From an uncultured Verrucomicrobium sp. (GTDB taxonomy: Bacteria; Verrucomicrobiota; Verrucomicrobiia; Methylacidiphilales; GAS474), in assembly GCA_903889845.1 (NCBI GenBank), contig CAISZB010000494.1, positions 1 to 8,570 on the forward strand: a stretch of DNA of 8,570 nucleotides, read 5' to 3'. A program made the translations under genes and the position numbers. Within the stretch, counting starts at the first letter, position 1. Each line of letters starts with the position of its first letter. Below, in pieces: positions 1-6,786 of the stretch. Under the pieces are notes generated by a model. That model did no database searches, was not told where the DNA came from, and worked only from the letters and a program-made list of their open reading frames with translations.

Positions 1-1305
1 CCGATCATCGCCGGCAAGGAGCAGCCCTTCACCTTCGGCGAGCTGCAGGCCGAGATGGACATGATCAACCGGGCCTACATCGAGATCATGAGCCAAGGCG
101 ACGCCCGCGGCCGGGTCTTCACCTTCCCGATCCCGACGTACAATATCACGAAGGACTTCGACTGGGACCATCCCAACTGCGAGCTCCTCTTCGAGATGAC
201 GGCGAAGTACGGCCTCCCCTACTTCCAGAACTTCATCAACTCCGACCTGAAGCCGACCGACATCCGTTCCATGTGCTGCCGCCTCCAGCTCGACCTGCGC
301 GAGCTGCTGAAGCGGGGCAACGGCCTCTTCGGCTCGGCGGAGCAGACCGGTTCCGTCGGCGTCGTGACGGTGAACTGCGCGCGCCTGGGCTACCGCTATG
401 CGGGGAGCGAGGCGGGGCTGCTGGAACGGCTCGACGTCCTCCTCGACCTCGCGAAGACGAGCCTCGAAATGAAGCGGAAGTTCGTCCAGACGCTGATCGA
501 CCGGGGCCTCTTCCCGTTCACGCGCCGCTATTTGGCGACGCTGCGGAACCACTTCTCGACGATCGGGGTGAACGGCCTCAACGAGTGCGTCCGCAACTTC
601 TTCTACGACCAGGAGGACATCAGCTCGCCGAAGGGGCGGGAGATGGGGCTCCGCATCCTGCGCCACATCCGCAACCGGATGACCGAGTTCCAGCAGGAGA
701 CCGGCCACCTCTACAACCTGGAGGCCTCCCCGGCCGAGGGGGCGACGTACCGCTTCGCCCGCGAGGACCGGAAGCGCTTCCCCGACATCCTCCAGGCCGG
801 GACGGCGGAGGCCCCCTACTACACGAATTCCTCCCAGCTCCCGGTCGGCTTCAGCGCCGATCCCTTCGAGGTCTTGGAGCACCAGGAAGAGTTCCAGCAG
901 CAGTACACCGGCGGGACCGTCGTCCACCTCTACATGGGCGAGCGGATTTCGAGCATCCGGAACTGCAAGATGCTGGTGAAAAACGTCCTGACCCGTTTCC
1001 GTATCCCCTACGTGACGATCACGCCGACGTTCTCCATCTGCGCCACCCACGGCTACCTCAACGGGGAGCAGCGCTATTGCCCGACGTGCGATGAGGCCGC
1101 GCGGGTCCGCCTCCATCTGGCCCCCGAGGCCGAGGTGCCGGAGCCGGAACGGATGCGGTGCGAGGTGTGGACGCGCGTGATGGGCTACCATCGCCCCGTC
1201 GATCAATTCAATGCGGGAAAGAAAAGCGAGCACGCCGAACGGACGCCCTTCGCCGAACCCGCCCTGCCGAAACTCGAACGCATGGAGGCACTCCAGGCCG
1301 CCTAG
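1..1305 (+). CDS. nrdD: Anaerobic (class III) ribonucleoside-triphosphate reductase, 5'-truncated
   Basis: This enzyme makes deoxyribonucleotides from ribonucleoside triphosphates in the cytoplasm without oxygen, using a glycyl radical installed by NrdG. The frame is open from base 1, so the N-terminus, including any ATP-cone, lies outside the window; 434 residues remain. Seen in the fragment (numbered from base 1): the substrate-site segment SMCCRLQLDLREL, with the likely thiyl-radical cysteine as the second of the pair (residue 93); the GLFGSAEQTGSVGVVTVN loop just after it; a zinc motif CATHGYL...CPTC (C347, H350, C360, C363); and the glycyl-radical loop RVMGYHRPVDQFNAGK, with the radical glycine at residue 395 (codon 1183-1185). 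The MCCRL wording resembles the Thermotoga maritima type more than the GCRSF form of E. coli and phage T4. A stretch of about 30 residues separates CPTC from the radical glycine. nrdG follows after 29 bp, so the two are probably co-transcribed. The promoter is not in the window. Confidence 0.97.
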   Translation, partial: PIIAGKEQPFTFGELQAEMDMINRAYIEIMSQGDARGRVFTFPIPTYNITKDFDWDHPNCELLFEMTAKYGLPYFQNFINSDLKPTDIRSMCCRLQLDLRELLKRGNGLFGSAEQTGSVGVVTVNCARLGYRYAGSEAGLLERLDVLLDLAKTSLEMKRKFVQTLIDRGLFPFTRRYLATLRNHFSTIGVNGLNECVRNFFYDQEDISSPKGREMGLRILRHIRNRMTEFQQETGHLYNLEASPAEGATYRFAREDRKRFPDILQAGTAEAPYYTNSSQLPVGFSADPFEVLEHQEEFQQQYTGGTVVHLYMGERISSIRNCKMLVKNVLTRFRIPYVTITPTFSICATHGYLNGEQRYCPTCDEAARVRLHLAPEAEVPEPERMRCEVWTRVMGYHRPVDQFNAGKKSEHAERTPFAEPALPKLERMEALQAA

Positions 1306-1334
1306 CGCAGGCTGCGGCGGGGTGACATAGAGGA

Positions 1335-1946
1335 ATGCTGCCGCCGCTCCCTGTCGCGGGGTTCACCCCGTTCACGACGATCGATTATCCGGGCCGCCTC
1401 TCGGCGGTGGTCTTCTGCCAGGGCTGCCCCTGGCGCTGCCCCTACTGCCACAACGCGGCCTTCCGCTCCTTCTCCGCCGTGGGGGAGATCCCGTGGACGG
1501 AGGTGGTGCGGAAGCTCTGGGGGCGGCGGGGCTGGATCGAGGCGGTGGTCTTCAGCGGCGGCGAGCCGACGGCCCATCCGGGCCTCGGGGCCGCGATGGA
1601 GGAGGTGCGGGAGATGGGCTTCGGTATCGGCCTCCACACGGCGGGCGCCTATCCCGAGGCGTTCCGGAAAGTGGTCGACAAAGCCGACTGGGTCGGCCTG
1701 GATGTGAAGGCCCCCTTCGGACCGCTCTACGACCGGATCGCGGGGGCCTCGGGAGCCGCACAGAGGGTGTTCGAATCGCTTCAGATTCTCCTCGCCTCGG
1801 GGAAACCCTATCAGCTGCGGACCACGGTCGATCCCCGGTTCATGACGTCGGAGGATGTTCGCGAGATCAATGCCGAGGTCGGGGAATGCGGCGCCGCGCC
1901 GGTGACGGTGCAGACCGCGCAGCCGCTGGGGCTGTTGGCGGAGTGA
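1335..1946 (+). CDS. nrdG: Anaerobic ribonucleotide reductase-activating protein (radical SAM)
   Basis: This is the activase that uses a [4Fe-4S] cluster and S-adenosylmethionine to form the glycyl radical on NrdD. The 203-residue protein has the early TPFTTIDYPGR segment typical of glycyl-radical activases of this branch. The radical SAM cluster motif is CPWRCPYC (C31, C35, C38), with an additional Cys28 just before it. The SAM-binding SGGEP follows at 74-78, and VGLDVKAP lies at 120-127. Its position 29 bp behind nrdD settles the identity against pyruvate formate-lyase activases, which share the domain. The ATG at 1335 is the only reasonable start, because an in-frame TGA lies at 1323. The purine run AGAGGA at 1329-1334 abuts the ATG, which is too close for a standard ribosome-binding site, so translation may depend on coupling to nrdD. 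The protein is shorter than many pyruvate formate-lyase activases but normal for this NrdG subtype. Confidence 0.94.
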   Translation: MLPPLPVAGFTPFTTIDYPGRLSAVVFCQGCPWRCPYCHNAAFRSFSAVGEIPWTEVVRKLWGRRGWIEAVVFSGGEPTAHPGLGAAMEEVREMGFGIGLHTAGAYPEAFRKVVDKADWVGLDVKAPFGPLYDRIAGASGAAQRVFESLQILLASGKPYQLRTTVDPRFMTSEDVREINAEVGECGAAPVTVQTAQPLGLLAE

Positions 1947-1967
1947 AGGGGGGCTTAACCGTCTTTC

Positions 1968-4208
1968 TCAGGCGGGCACCCGCATCCGCTCCTGCGCCAG
2001 CTTGACCAGCGTATCGATCGGGAAGGGTTTCCGCAGCACCGGCACGGCGGAACGGGCGATCTCTTCGCTCATCTCGTTGGTGCCGTCGTGGCCGGTCATG
2101 AAGAAGAAATGGGAGGTTTGGGGGCCCCGGTTCGCGGCGATCCAGCGGAAGAGCTCCAGGCCGTTGCGGGAGGGCATCCGGACGTCGGAGACGATGAGGT
2201 CGAAGCCTTCCGGCACCTCGGTCAGGGCGGCGATGGCCTCGTCCCCGTTCATGGCGCGGCGGACGGACGCCTTGAACTTCCGGCGCAGGATCTCGCTCAC
2301 CAGGTTGCCGACGTTCGGCTCGTCATCGACGACGAGGACGTTCGGATCCCGGGCCGGGGCGGTGGCGGCTTCCGGGGGCGCTCCCGCGGCGGAAGTCGCG
2401 GGGGCCGGGGCCGCGGGTTTGGCCCCCACGTTGCCGTTCCCGTGGCCGATGGCGCGGAGGGTGATGGGGAAGCGGGCGGTGAAGGTGGAGCCCTTGCCGA
2501 GGGTGCTTTCGACGGTGATCTCCCCGCTGAACTGCCGGGCGAGGCTGCGGCAGACGCTCAGGCCGAGGCCGCGCGCGGTTTCCGCCGCCTTCGTGGTGAA
2601 GAAGGGGTCGAAGATGCGGGGGAGGACGTCGGGCGCGATGCCGGTGCCGGTGTCCTGGACATCGACGAAGACCTTGTCCCCCTCGGTGCGGACGGCGAGG
2701 AGGAGTTCCTTCTGGAAGGAGGTCCGCATCGCGTCGAGGGCGTTGACGAAGAGGTTGACGAAGATCTGCTTGATCTGCGCGGGATCGGCGAGGATGGCGA
2801 CGGGTTCGGCGGGCAGTTTCTCGATGACAGAGATCTTCGCGTCGCCGAGCTGGAAGGAGAGGAGGGCGAGGGTCTCCCGCAGGATGCCGCAGAGGTCGAC
2901 GGGGGCGGGCTTCCCGCCCGGCTTCACGAGCTGGAGCAGTTGGTGGACGACGGCGGCGAACTCCTCGCTGCTCTTCTTGATGATCTCCGTGTAGCGGCTG
3001 ATTTTCTCCGGATCGGCCCCGGCGCCGAGGGTGGCCTCGCCGGAGAGGAGCTCGCTGTAGCCCAGGAGGGGGAGGGCCTTGTTGTTGAGCTCGTGGGCGA
3101 TGCCGCCCAGGAGGGAGTCGAGGAGGACGTCTTTTTCCTGCTGGAGGATTTTTTTCTGGAGCTGCCGCTCCTCCGTCACGTCCTGGACGCAGAGGCAGAC
3201 CTGGGAGGAGTCGGCGATCCAGCTCAGGGCGTACTGGAAGCGGGCCTCGACGGTGGGCCGGTCGGGGAGCTCCATCGGCAGCTCCAGCATCAGCGCGGGG
3301 GCGCCGGCCTCGCGCGATTCCAGGCGCTGGAGGGTGGAGAGGAACTCCGCCCGGGCGGAGAGGGGCATGAAGTCGCCGACGTCGACGACTTTTTCCTGCG
3401 GCGGGTAGGCGAGCTTCAGCAGGCCGGCGAAGTGGCGGTTGTAGGTCTTCGTCTCGCCGGAGGTGTTGAGGAGGGCGAAGCCGATGGCGCTGTTCTCGAA
3501 GAGGGTGTGGTAGCGGGCCTGGGAGCGGCGCAGGTCGAGGGAGATGCGGAACTGCTGCTGGGCGGCCTGGCGGAGGCTTTCCTGGAGTTCCTGGTCCCGC
3601 TTCTGCGCGCGGCGCATCTCGACGGAGTGGCGGAACTGCTGCTGGAGGGCCTGCCGGAGCATGTCCTCCTTCTTTGCCAGGTTCTGCACCTGGGAGAGGA
3701 TCTGCCGGGAGAGGACGGCGACGAGGCTGCGCAGGGTGACGAGGCCGGCGTAGTCGCCGCCCTCGGTGACGACGATGAGGTCGTAATACATCGCTTCCCC
3801 GGTCCGGTTCAGGGTGAGGTCGAGGACCTCCGTCATCGGCGTCTCCTCGCCGGCCTGGACGGTGCCGGAGAGGAGGTGGACGCCGACGGGTTCGGAGGAA
3901 AGGTCGGCGGAGCCCTTTTCCAGAAGGCGCTCCACGGTGGTGAGGGAGAGGAGGCCGAGGGGCTTCCCGTCGTCGCCGGAGACGGCAAGGTATTCCCGGC
4001 CCGCCCGCGCGAAGTAGGGCGGGGCGTCGCGCAGCGGGGTGGCGGCGGGGAGCGGCTCGGCCGGTTCGGCCAGGGCGCCGAGGTGGGTCCCCGTGGGTAC
4101 GGAGGAGGCGGGCGCGGGAGCCAAGGGCTGCCACTCCATTTCCTCGACCGGGGCTTGGGCGGGGCTGCCGCTCTCCCCGTCGGGATGATGCATCCGAAGT
4201 GTGTTCAC
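1968..4208 (-). CDS. Soluble CBS-PAS hybrid sensor histidine kinase with C-terminal receiver
   Basis: This is a cytoplasmic signalling kinase of 746 residues; no membrane segment is visible. Domain order: a proline/alanine-rich N-terminal tail (1-45); a degenerate CBS-type pair (about 55-170, with GDDGKPLGLLSLTTVERLL and DLIVVTEGGDYAGLVTLRSL); a glutamine-rich coiled coil (172-230); a PAS domain (about 231-348); HisKA with the phospho-histidine H372 in GGIAHELNNKALPLLGYSEL; and HATPase_c with the N box NLFVNALDAM (N485, N489), DTGTG at 519-523, the F box FDPFFTTK and the G2 box GLGLSV. An Ala/Pro linker (about 587-622) leads to a receiver with DD628-629, phospho-acceptor D675 in LIVSDVRMP, the TGH switch segment and K727. 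All catalytic residues are present. The CBS part resembles the N-terminal sensory module seen in some GGDEF/EAL proteins. No DNA-binding output or target is visible. The start chosen is GTG at 4208; an ATG at 4193 (residue 6) is equally possible, and neither has a clear Shine-Dalgarno. The gene lies 89 bp after the FUSC-like gene on the same strand, so they may be co-transcribed. Confidence 0.93.
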   Translation of the reverse strand: MNTLRMHHPDGESGSPAQAPVEEMEWQPLAPAPASSVPTGTHLGALAEPAEPLPAATPLRDAPPYFARAGREYLAVSGDDGKPLGLLSLTTVERLLEKGSADLSSEPVGVHLLSGTVQAGEETPMTEVLDLTLNRTGEAMYYDLIVVTEGGDYAGLVTLRSLVAVLSRQILSQVQNLAKKEDMLRQALQQQFRHSVEMRRAQKRDQELQESLRQAAQQQFRISLDLRRSQARYHTLFENSAIGFALLNTSGETKTYNRHFAGLLKLAYPPQEKVVDVGDFMPLSARAEFLSTLQRLESREAGAPALMLELPMELPDRPTVEARFQYALSWIADSSQVCLCVQDVTEERQLQKKILQQEKDVLLDSLLGGIAHELNNKALPLLGYSELLSGEATLGAGADPEKISRYTEIIKKSSEEFAAVVHQLLQLVKPGGKPAPVDLCGILRETLALLSFQLGDAKISVIEKLPAEPVAILADPAQIKQIFVNLFVNALDAMRTSFQKELLLAVRTEGDKVFVDVQDTGTGIAPDVLPRIFDPFFTTKAAETARGLGLSVCRSLARQFSGEITVESTLGKGSTFTARFPITLRAIGHGNGNVGAKPAAPAPATSAAGAPPEAATAPARDPNVLVVDDEPNVGNLVSEILRRKFKASVRRAMNGDEAIAALTEVPEGFDLIVSDVRMPSRNGLELFRWIAANRGPQTSHFFFMTGHDGTNEMSEEIARSAVPVLRKPFPIDTLVKLAQERMRVPA
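3546..3664 (-). repeat. Tandem 28-residue (84-bp) duplication in the kinase coiled coil
   Basis: Residues 184-202 (LRQALQQQFRHSVEMRRAQ) and 212-230 (LRQAAQQQFRISLDLRRSQ) are near-identical and start exactly 28 residues apart, which is four heptads. At DNA level the 16-base plus-strand string GCGGAACTGCTGCTGG occurs at 3546 and again at 3630, 84 bp apart. The unit probably arose by in-frame tandem duplication, and its length keeps the coiled-coil register between the CBS and PAS domains. The coordinates cover the cores of both copies approximately; the second copy extends further, to about 3519. Confidence 0.8.
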
Positions 4209-4297
4209 ACGTTGGCCCGCTCGGTTTTCAAACCTGTTTCCGCTTCCGTTTCTATTGCTTCTGTTGCTTTGGCAATCCGTTTCCGCGCCCTGTTCTC
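4209..4297 (-). other. Leader between the FUSC-like gene and the kinase gene, purine-rich on the coding strand
   Basis: These 89 bp are less GC-rich than the flanking genes and strongly biased: the coding (minus) strand is mostly purine plus C. It contains short direct repeats, GCGGAAAC twice (plus-strand positions 4236-4243 and 4279-4286) and AAGCAA twice (4255-4260 and 4264-4269). I see no convincing -35/-10 pair and no Shine-Dalgarno just before either candidate kinase start. An AGGAGAA right after the FUSC stop is too far from the kinase start to serve it. The stretch is most likely an unstructured 5' leader within a two-gene transcript, or it carries a promoter I cannot recognise. Confidence 0.35.
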
Positions 4298-4861
4298 CTA
4301 TTCTTGAGCATTTTTGGGGCCACTGGCCCCGCCAAGTGCCTCGAAGTGGCGCCGGGTCCGCTCCGCAAAATGACGCAGCGGCAGATCGGCGGCGGCCCCG
4401 ACAGCCAAGGCCACAAGACAGCCCACGAGAACCGCCAGGACGCGGTCGAAGGGACCCGCCCAGGCCGACCCTCCCCCGGTGAAGATGACGATCACAACCG
4501 AAACGTAGGCCGGACGCAAGCCTTCATCGAGCCGGATCGCTTGACAGAGAAAGCCCGTGACGATGACGGCGGCGCCCAGCGCCCAGGGGGTCGGGCCGAG
4601 GAGGAGGACGGCGATGGTGCCGAGGGTCGCCCCGATCAGGTTCGCCCAGAACCGGGCCGCCGAGGCCGCGATCGAGGGGCGGAACGTCGGCTGGGTGACG
4701 AGGACGGCGGAGACGGGAGCCGCCCAGGCCGCGCCGGGGAGCTTCAACCCCAGGTAGATCGCGTAAGCCAGGACGGCGGCGACCGCCGCCTTCAGGGAGA
4801 AGAGAAGGGCGGCGGGAGCGTCGAAGCGGAGGGGGGCGGCGGAGGGGTCCTGGGTGGCCAT
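4298..4861 (-). CDS. FUSC / aromatic-acid-exporter-like membrane protein
   Basis: This is a 187-residue inner-membrane protein of the FUSC (fusaric-acid resistance / aromatic acid exporter) type. After a short polar N-terminus, hydrophobic segments occur at about 18-38, 43-58, 72-90, 93-108, 118-129 and 139-158. A basic and polar C-terminal tail (LRHFAERTRRHFEALG) follows. The segment AAPVSAVLVTQPTFRPS followed by RFWANLIGATLGTIAVLLL matches the core family pattern, in which a VTQPT-like loop precedes a long R-x-x-G-T-x-x-G helix. Full-length exporters of this superfamily usually have a second half or a long cytoplasmic domain. This protein is a single membrane unit, so it probably works as an oligomer. 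The substrate cannot be inferred. The start is ATG 4861; the sequence before it is pyrimidine-rich with no Shine-Dalgarno. It heads the minus-strand unit that continues into the hybrid kinase, and is divergent from the acyltransferase operon. Confidence 0.78.
   Translation of the reverse strand: MATQDPSAAPLRFDAPAALLFSLKAAVAAVLAYAIYLGLKLPGAAWAAPVSAVLVTQPTFRPSIAASAARFWANLIGATLGTIAVLLLGPTPWALGAAVIVTGFLCQAIRLDEGLRPAYVSVVIVIFTGGGSAWAGPFDRVLAVLVGCLVALAVGAAADLPLRHFAERTRRHFEALGGASGPKNAQE
4316..4330. repeat. Perfect GC hairpin at the 3' end of the FUSC-like gene
   Basis: GGGGCC-ACT-GGCCCC is a perfect 6-bp stem with a 3-base loop, lying within the last codons of the FUSC-like gene. On the minus (transcribed) strand it is followed by five A rather than a U tract, so it does not look like an intrinsic terminator. 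It could still slow ribosomes or protect the 3' end of that message, or be a chance product of GC-rich codons. Confidence 0.4.
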
Positions 4862-5116
4862 GGCGGGTGGGAGAAAGGTTGTGGAACAGGCTAGGCACCA
4901 AGTGTTTCACAGGTCGACCTCTTTGCTAAAGCAACGATTTTGACCTAGGCCCGTTAAGTCGAAATACCTATTGTAGTAATCGCAACATCGGATACGGTAC
5001 AGGCTAAATTTTTTGTAACCTTTTTGACTAAGGCCTATCCACGACGGGGCCTGTTTGCTAAAAGGTTGCCCGCCCTCCTCGATCCAAACCAACCCGCCTC
5101 CGCCGGTCCGCCTGCC
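4862..5116. promoter_or_regulatory. Divergent intergenic region with an AT-rich core and paired short repeats
   Basis: These 255 bp separate the divergent FUSC-like and acyltransferase genes. The middle (about 4921-5030) is much richer in A/T than the rest of the window, while the last 50 bp before the acyltransferase ATG are C-rich. Two sequence pairs are nested symmetrically: CCTnTTTGCTAAA at 4918-4930 and 5050-5062, and TTTTGACnnAGGCC at 4938-4951 and 5022-5035, so the order is a-b...b-a, all in direct orientation. ACAGGCTA also occurs twice (4886-4893 and 4999-5006). The first TTTGCTAAA extends into a small hairpin, TTGC-TAAA-GCAA (4923-4934). I find no convincing gene here. It presumably holds both divergent promoters and possibly regulator sites; no known operator is recognised. 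Confidence 0.5.
4970..4975 (-). promoter_or_regulatory. Possible -10 element for the FUSC-like gene
   Basis: Read on the minus strand the hexamer is TACAAT, five of six matches to the sigma-70 -10 consensus, in the AT-rich core about 110 bp before the FUSC-like ATG. The sequence 17 bp upstream (ACCGTA) is a poor -35, and no extended -10 TG is present. This is therefore only a weak candidate and may be chance in AT-rich DNA. Confidence 0.18.
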
Positions 5117-6343
5117 ATGTCCGCCGTCCTCCCTTCCCTTCTTTACGCCGAAAGAGGTCTGGTTAGTTTGCCCGGGGTCTGCCCCGATGCCGCCTGTTTT
5201 CGGACCCGGCACGGCCAGGTCCGCCTCGTGAACGAGGCCCGGCAGGTCCCCTCGGAACTGTGGGAAAAAAGCTTCGCCCACCTCTGCCTCGACCACCGCT
5301 ACTACCGGCTGCTGGAGGAGACGCTGCCGCAGAACTTCACCTACCGCTACCTCCTGATCGAGGATGCGGGCGGGCGGCCCCGCAGCGTCCAGCCGATCTT
5401 CGTTGTCCATCAGGACCTGGCCGCCGGGATGCCTCCGGCGATCCGGCGCGTCTTCGACGGCCTGCGCGGCCTCTTCCCCCACTTCATGAAGCTGAACACC
5501 CTGATGATCGGGTGCAGCGCGGGGGAGGGGGAACTGGGTGCCGAGTCCGAGGCGGAGCGCCGCTGGATCGCCGAGGCCCTCCACGAGGCCCTTCCCTCCG
5601 TCGCCGCGAAGCTGCGGACCGACATCATCGTCCTGAAGGATTTCCCCTCCCGCCACCGCTCGGCCCTCTCCGTCTTCACCTCGGCGGGCTACCGCCGGGT
5701 CGCGAGCCTGCCCGCCGTCCACCTCCCCCTCGACTTCGCGAACTTCGAGGAATACCTGGCGACGCGCCTCAGCAAGAAGACCCGGAAGAACCTCCGCCAG
5801 AAGTTCCGGAAGACGGAGGGCCTGGGGCTGGAGATGGAAGTGGTGTCTGACATCGGCGACCGTGTCGGGGAAATCTATCCCCTCTACGAGGCCGTCCACG
5901 GGCGGTCCCGGTTCCAGTTCGAGAAATTGACCGCCACCTATTTCCGCGAGATCGGGAAGCAGATGGGGGATCGCACCCGGTTCTTCCTCTGGAAGCTGAA
6001 GGGGAAGGTCGTCGCCTTCAGCCTCTGCTTTGTTCGCGACGGGGAGATTTACGATTGCTGCATGGGCCTCGACTACTCCGTCGCCCTCGACCTCCATCTC
6101 TACTTCGTGACGTGGCGGGACGTCGTCACCTGGGCCCTGGGCCAGGGGATCACCCGCTACTACAGTGGCCCCCTCAACTACGAGCCGAAGTACCACTTCC
6201 GCTGCGAGCTCTCCCCGCTCGACCTCTACGTGACCCACACGAACAAGTGGATCCAGCCCTTCTTCAGCCGCATCCTCTCCTATCTGGAGCCGGTCCGGCA
6301 CCAGCCCATCGTGCGCACGTTCCCGAACGCGCACGAACTGTGA
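5117..6343 (+). CDS. GNAT-superfamily acyltransferase of FemAB/CelD (BioF2-like) type
   Basis: This is a 408-residue cytoplasmic protein with the two-lobed layout of FemAB/CelD-like GNAT proteins, which transfer acyl or aminoacyl groups to cell-envelope precursors. The C-terminal lobe is the more recognisable. It has VHLPLDFANFEEYLATRLSK then KTRKNLRQKFRKTEG (about 201-235, the basic helix that precedes the GNAT fold), then FFLWKLKGKVVAFSLCFVRDGEIYD (289-313), and DVVTWALGQGITRYYSGPLNYEPKYHF (335-361), the usual end motif in which the glycine/lysine segment closes the fold. The N-terminal lobe (about 50-190) is poorly conserved. I chose ATG 5117; the same frame stays open upstream to a TTG at 5024, but that would add 31 residues with no family look. 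No Shine-Dalgarno precedes either. It is the first gene of a three-gene operon with two half-transporters, and its TGA overlaps the next GTG. Donor and acceptor cannot be read from the sequence. Confidence 0.8.
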   Translation: MSAVLPSLLYAERGLVSLPGVCPDAACFRTRHGQVRLVNEARQVPSELWEKSFAHLCLDHRYYRLLEETLPQNFTYRYLLIEDAGGRPRSVQPIFVVHQDLAAGMPPAIRRVFDGLRGLFPHFMKLNTLMIGCSAGEGELGAESEAERRWIAEALHEALPSVAAKLRTDIIVLKDFPSRHRSALSVFTSAGYRRVASLPAVHLPLDFANFEEYLATRLSKKTRKNLRQKFRKTEGLGLEMEVVSDIGDRVGEIYPLYEAVHGRSRFQFEKLTATYFREIGKQMGDRTRFFLWKLKGKVVAFSLCFVRDGEIYDCCMGLDYSVALDLHLYFVTWRDVVTWALGQGITRYYSGPLNYEPKYHFRCELSPLDLYVTHTNKWIQPFFSRILSYLEPVRHQPIVRTFPNAHEL

Positions 6344-6786
6344 ACCCCGGCGCCGCGAGCCCGGCCGCCGACGCCGTGCTCGCCGGGGACAGGACGCCCG
6401 CCGCCGTCCCGCTCCACCTCAATCCCTACGTCCACCTCCTCCTCGGGGCGCTCCTCGTCACTGCCTCGGAGCTTTTCCTCCGCCGGGGGGCCTCCTCCGT
6501 TCCCGGCCTCGGCTGGACCGGCCTTTCCGGCCTCGGCTCCCTCTGGGTCTGGGTCGCCGTCGCCTGCTACATCGTCAGCTTCGCCTGCTGGCTCCACGTC
6601 CTGCGGCAGCTCCCCCTCGTCGTGGCGTTCAACCTCATGAACGTCGTCCACGTGCTGGTTCCCCTGGGCTCGGCCCTCTTCCTGCACGAGCACATTTCCC
6701 TCCTGCGTTGGTCGGGCATCGTCCTCGTCCTGATCGGCGTCTGGACGATCGCGCAGCCCCTCGTCACCCTGGAGGAACGGCTGTGA
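6340..6786 (+). CDS. SMR/EamA-type four-helix half-transporter, first subunit
   Basis: This 148-residue inner-membrane protein has a polar N-terminal extension of about 28 residues and four hydrophobic helices at about 30-48, 65-85, 91-115 and 121-140. The end, LHEHISLLRWSGIVLVLIGV, matches the last helix pattern of EamA/SMR proteins, where a conserved acidic/polar turn precedes a G-x-x-L-I-x-x-G-V helix. The start is the GTG at 6340, whose last two bases form the TGA stop of the acyltransferase gene (GTGA); no Shine-Dalgarno is needed if translation is coupled. The same GTGA arrangement joins it to a second half-transporter, so the two probably form a heterodimer like ArnE/ArnF, which flips aminoarabinose-lipid across the inner membrane. 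The substrate is unknown. A drug-efflux SMR pair is the main alternative. Confidence 0.8.
   Translation: MNPGAASPAADAVLAGDRTPAAVPLHLNPYVHLLLGALLVTASELFLRRGASSVPGLGWTGLSGLGSLWVWVAVACYIVSFACWLHVLRQLPLVVAFNLMNVVHVLVPLGSALFLHEHISLLRWSGIVLVLIGVWTIAQPLVTLEERL

Noticed and set aside
1150..1185. Insertion in NrdD between the zinc motif and the radical glycine as a novelty
   Set aside because: The segment ending CEVWTRVMGYHRP looks like a normal variant of this NrdD branch, and all expected catalytic residues are present.
2088..4307. Very long open frame (739 codons) on the plus strand opposite the kinase
   Set aside because: Its translation is a low-complexity mix of Gly, Glu, Ala, Val and Asp with no motif, as expected of an antisense frame in GC-rich DNA. 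The minus-strand kinase has every domain motif intact.
4316..4330. Intrinsic terminator after the FUSC-like gene
   Set aside because: The hairpin lies inside the coding region and is followed on the transcribed strand by A, not U.
4940..4974. Plus-strand promoter with TTGACC as -35
   Set aside because: No acceptable -10 hexamer lies 16-18 bp downstream; TACCTA (19 bp) and TATTGT (23 bp) are poor in sequence or spacing.
5024..5116. TTG start at 5024 for the acyltransferase
   Set aside because: It would need a rare TTG start in the AT-rich control region, adds 31 residues rich in Pro and Arg, and has no ribosome-binding site. The ATG at 5117 begins a plausible N-terminus.
4907..6334. Open frame of 475 codons on the minus strand opposite the acyltransferase
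   Set aside because: The sequence is rich in Gly, Glu, Val and Asp with no family motif and fully antisense to a recognisable GNAT protein; it is a GC-skew shadow.
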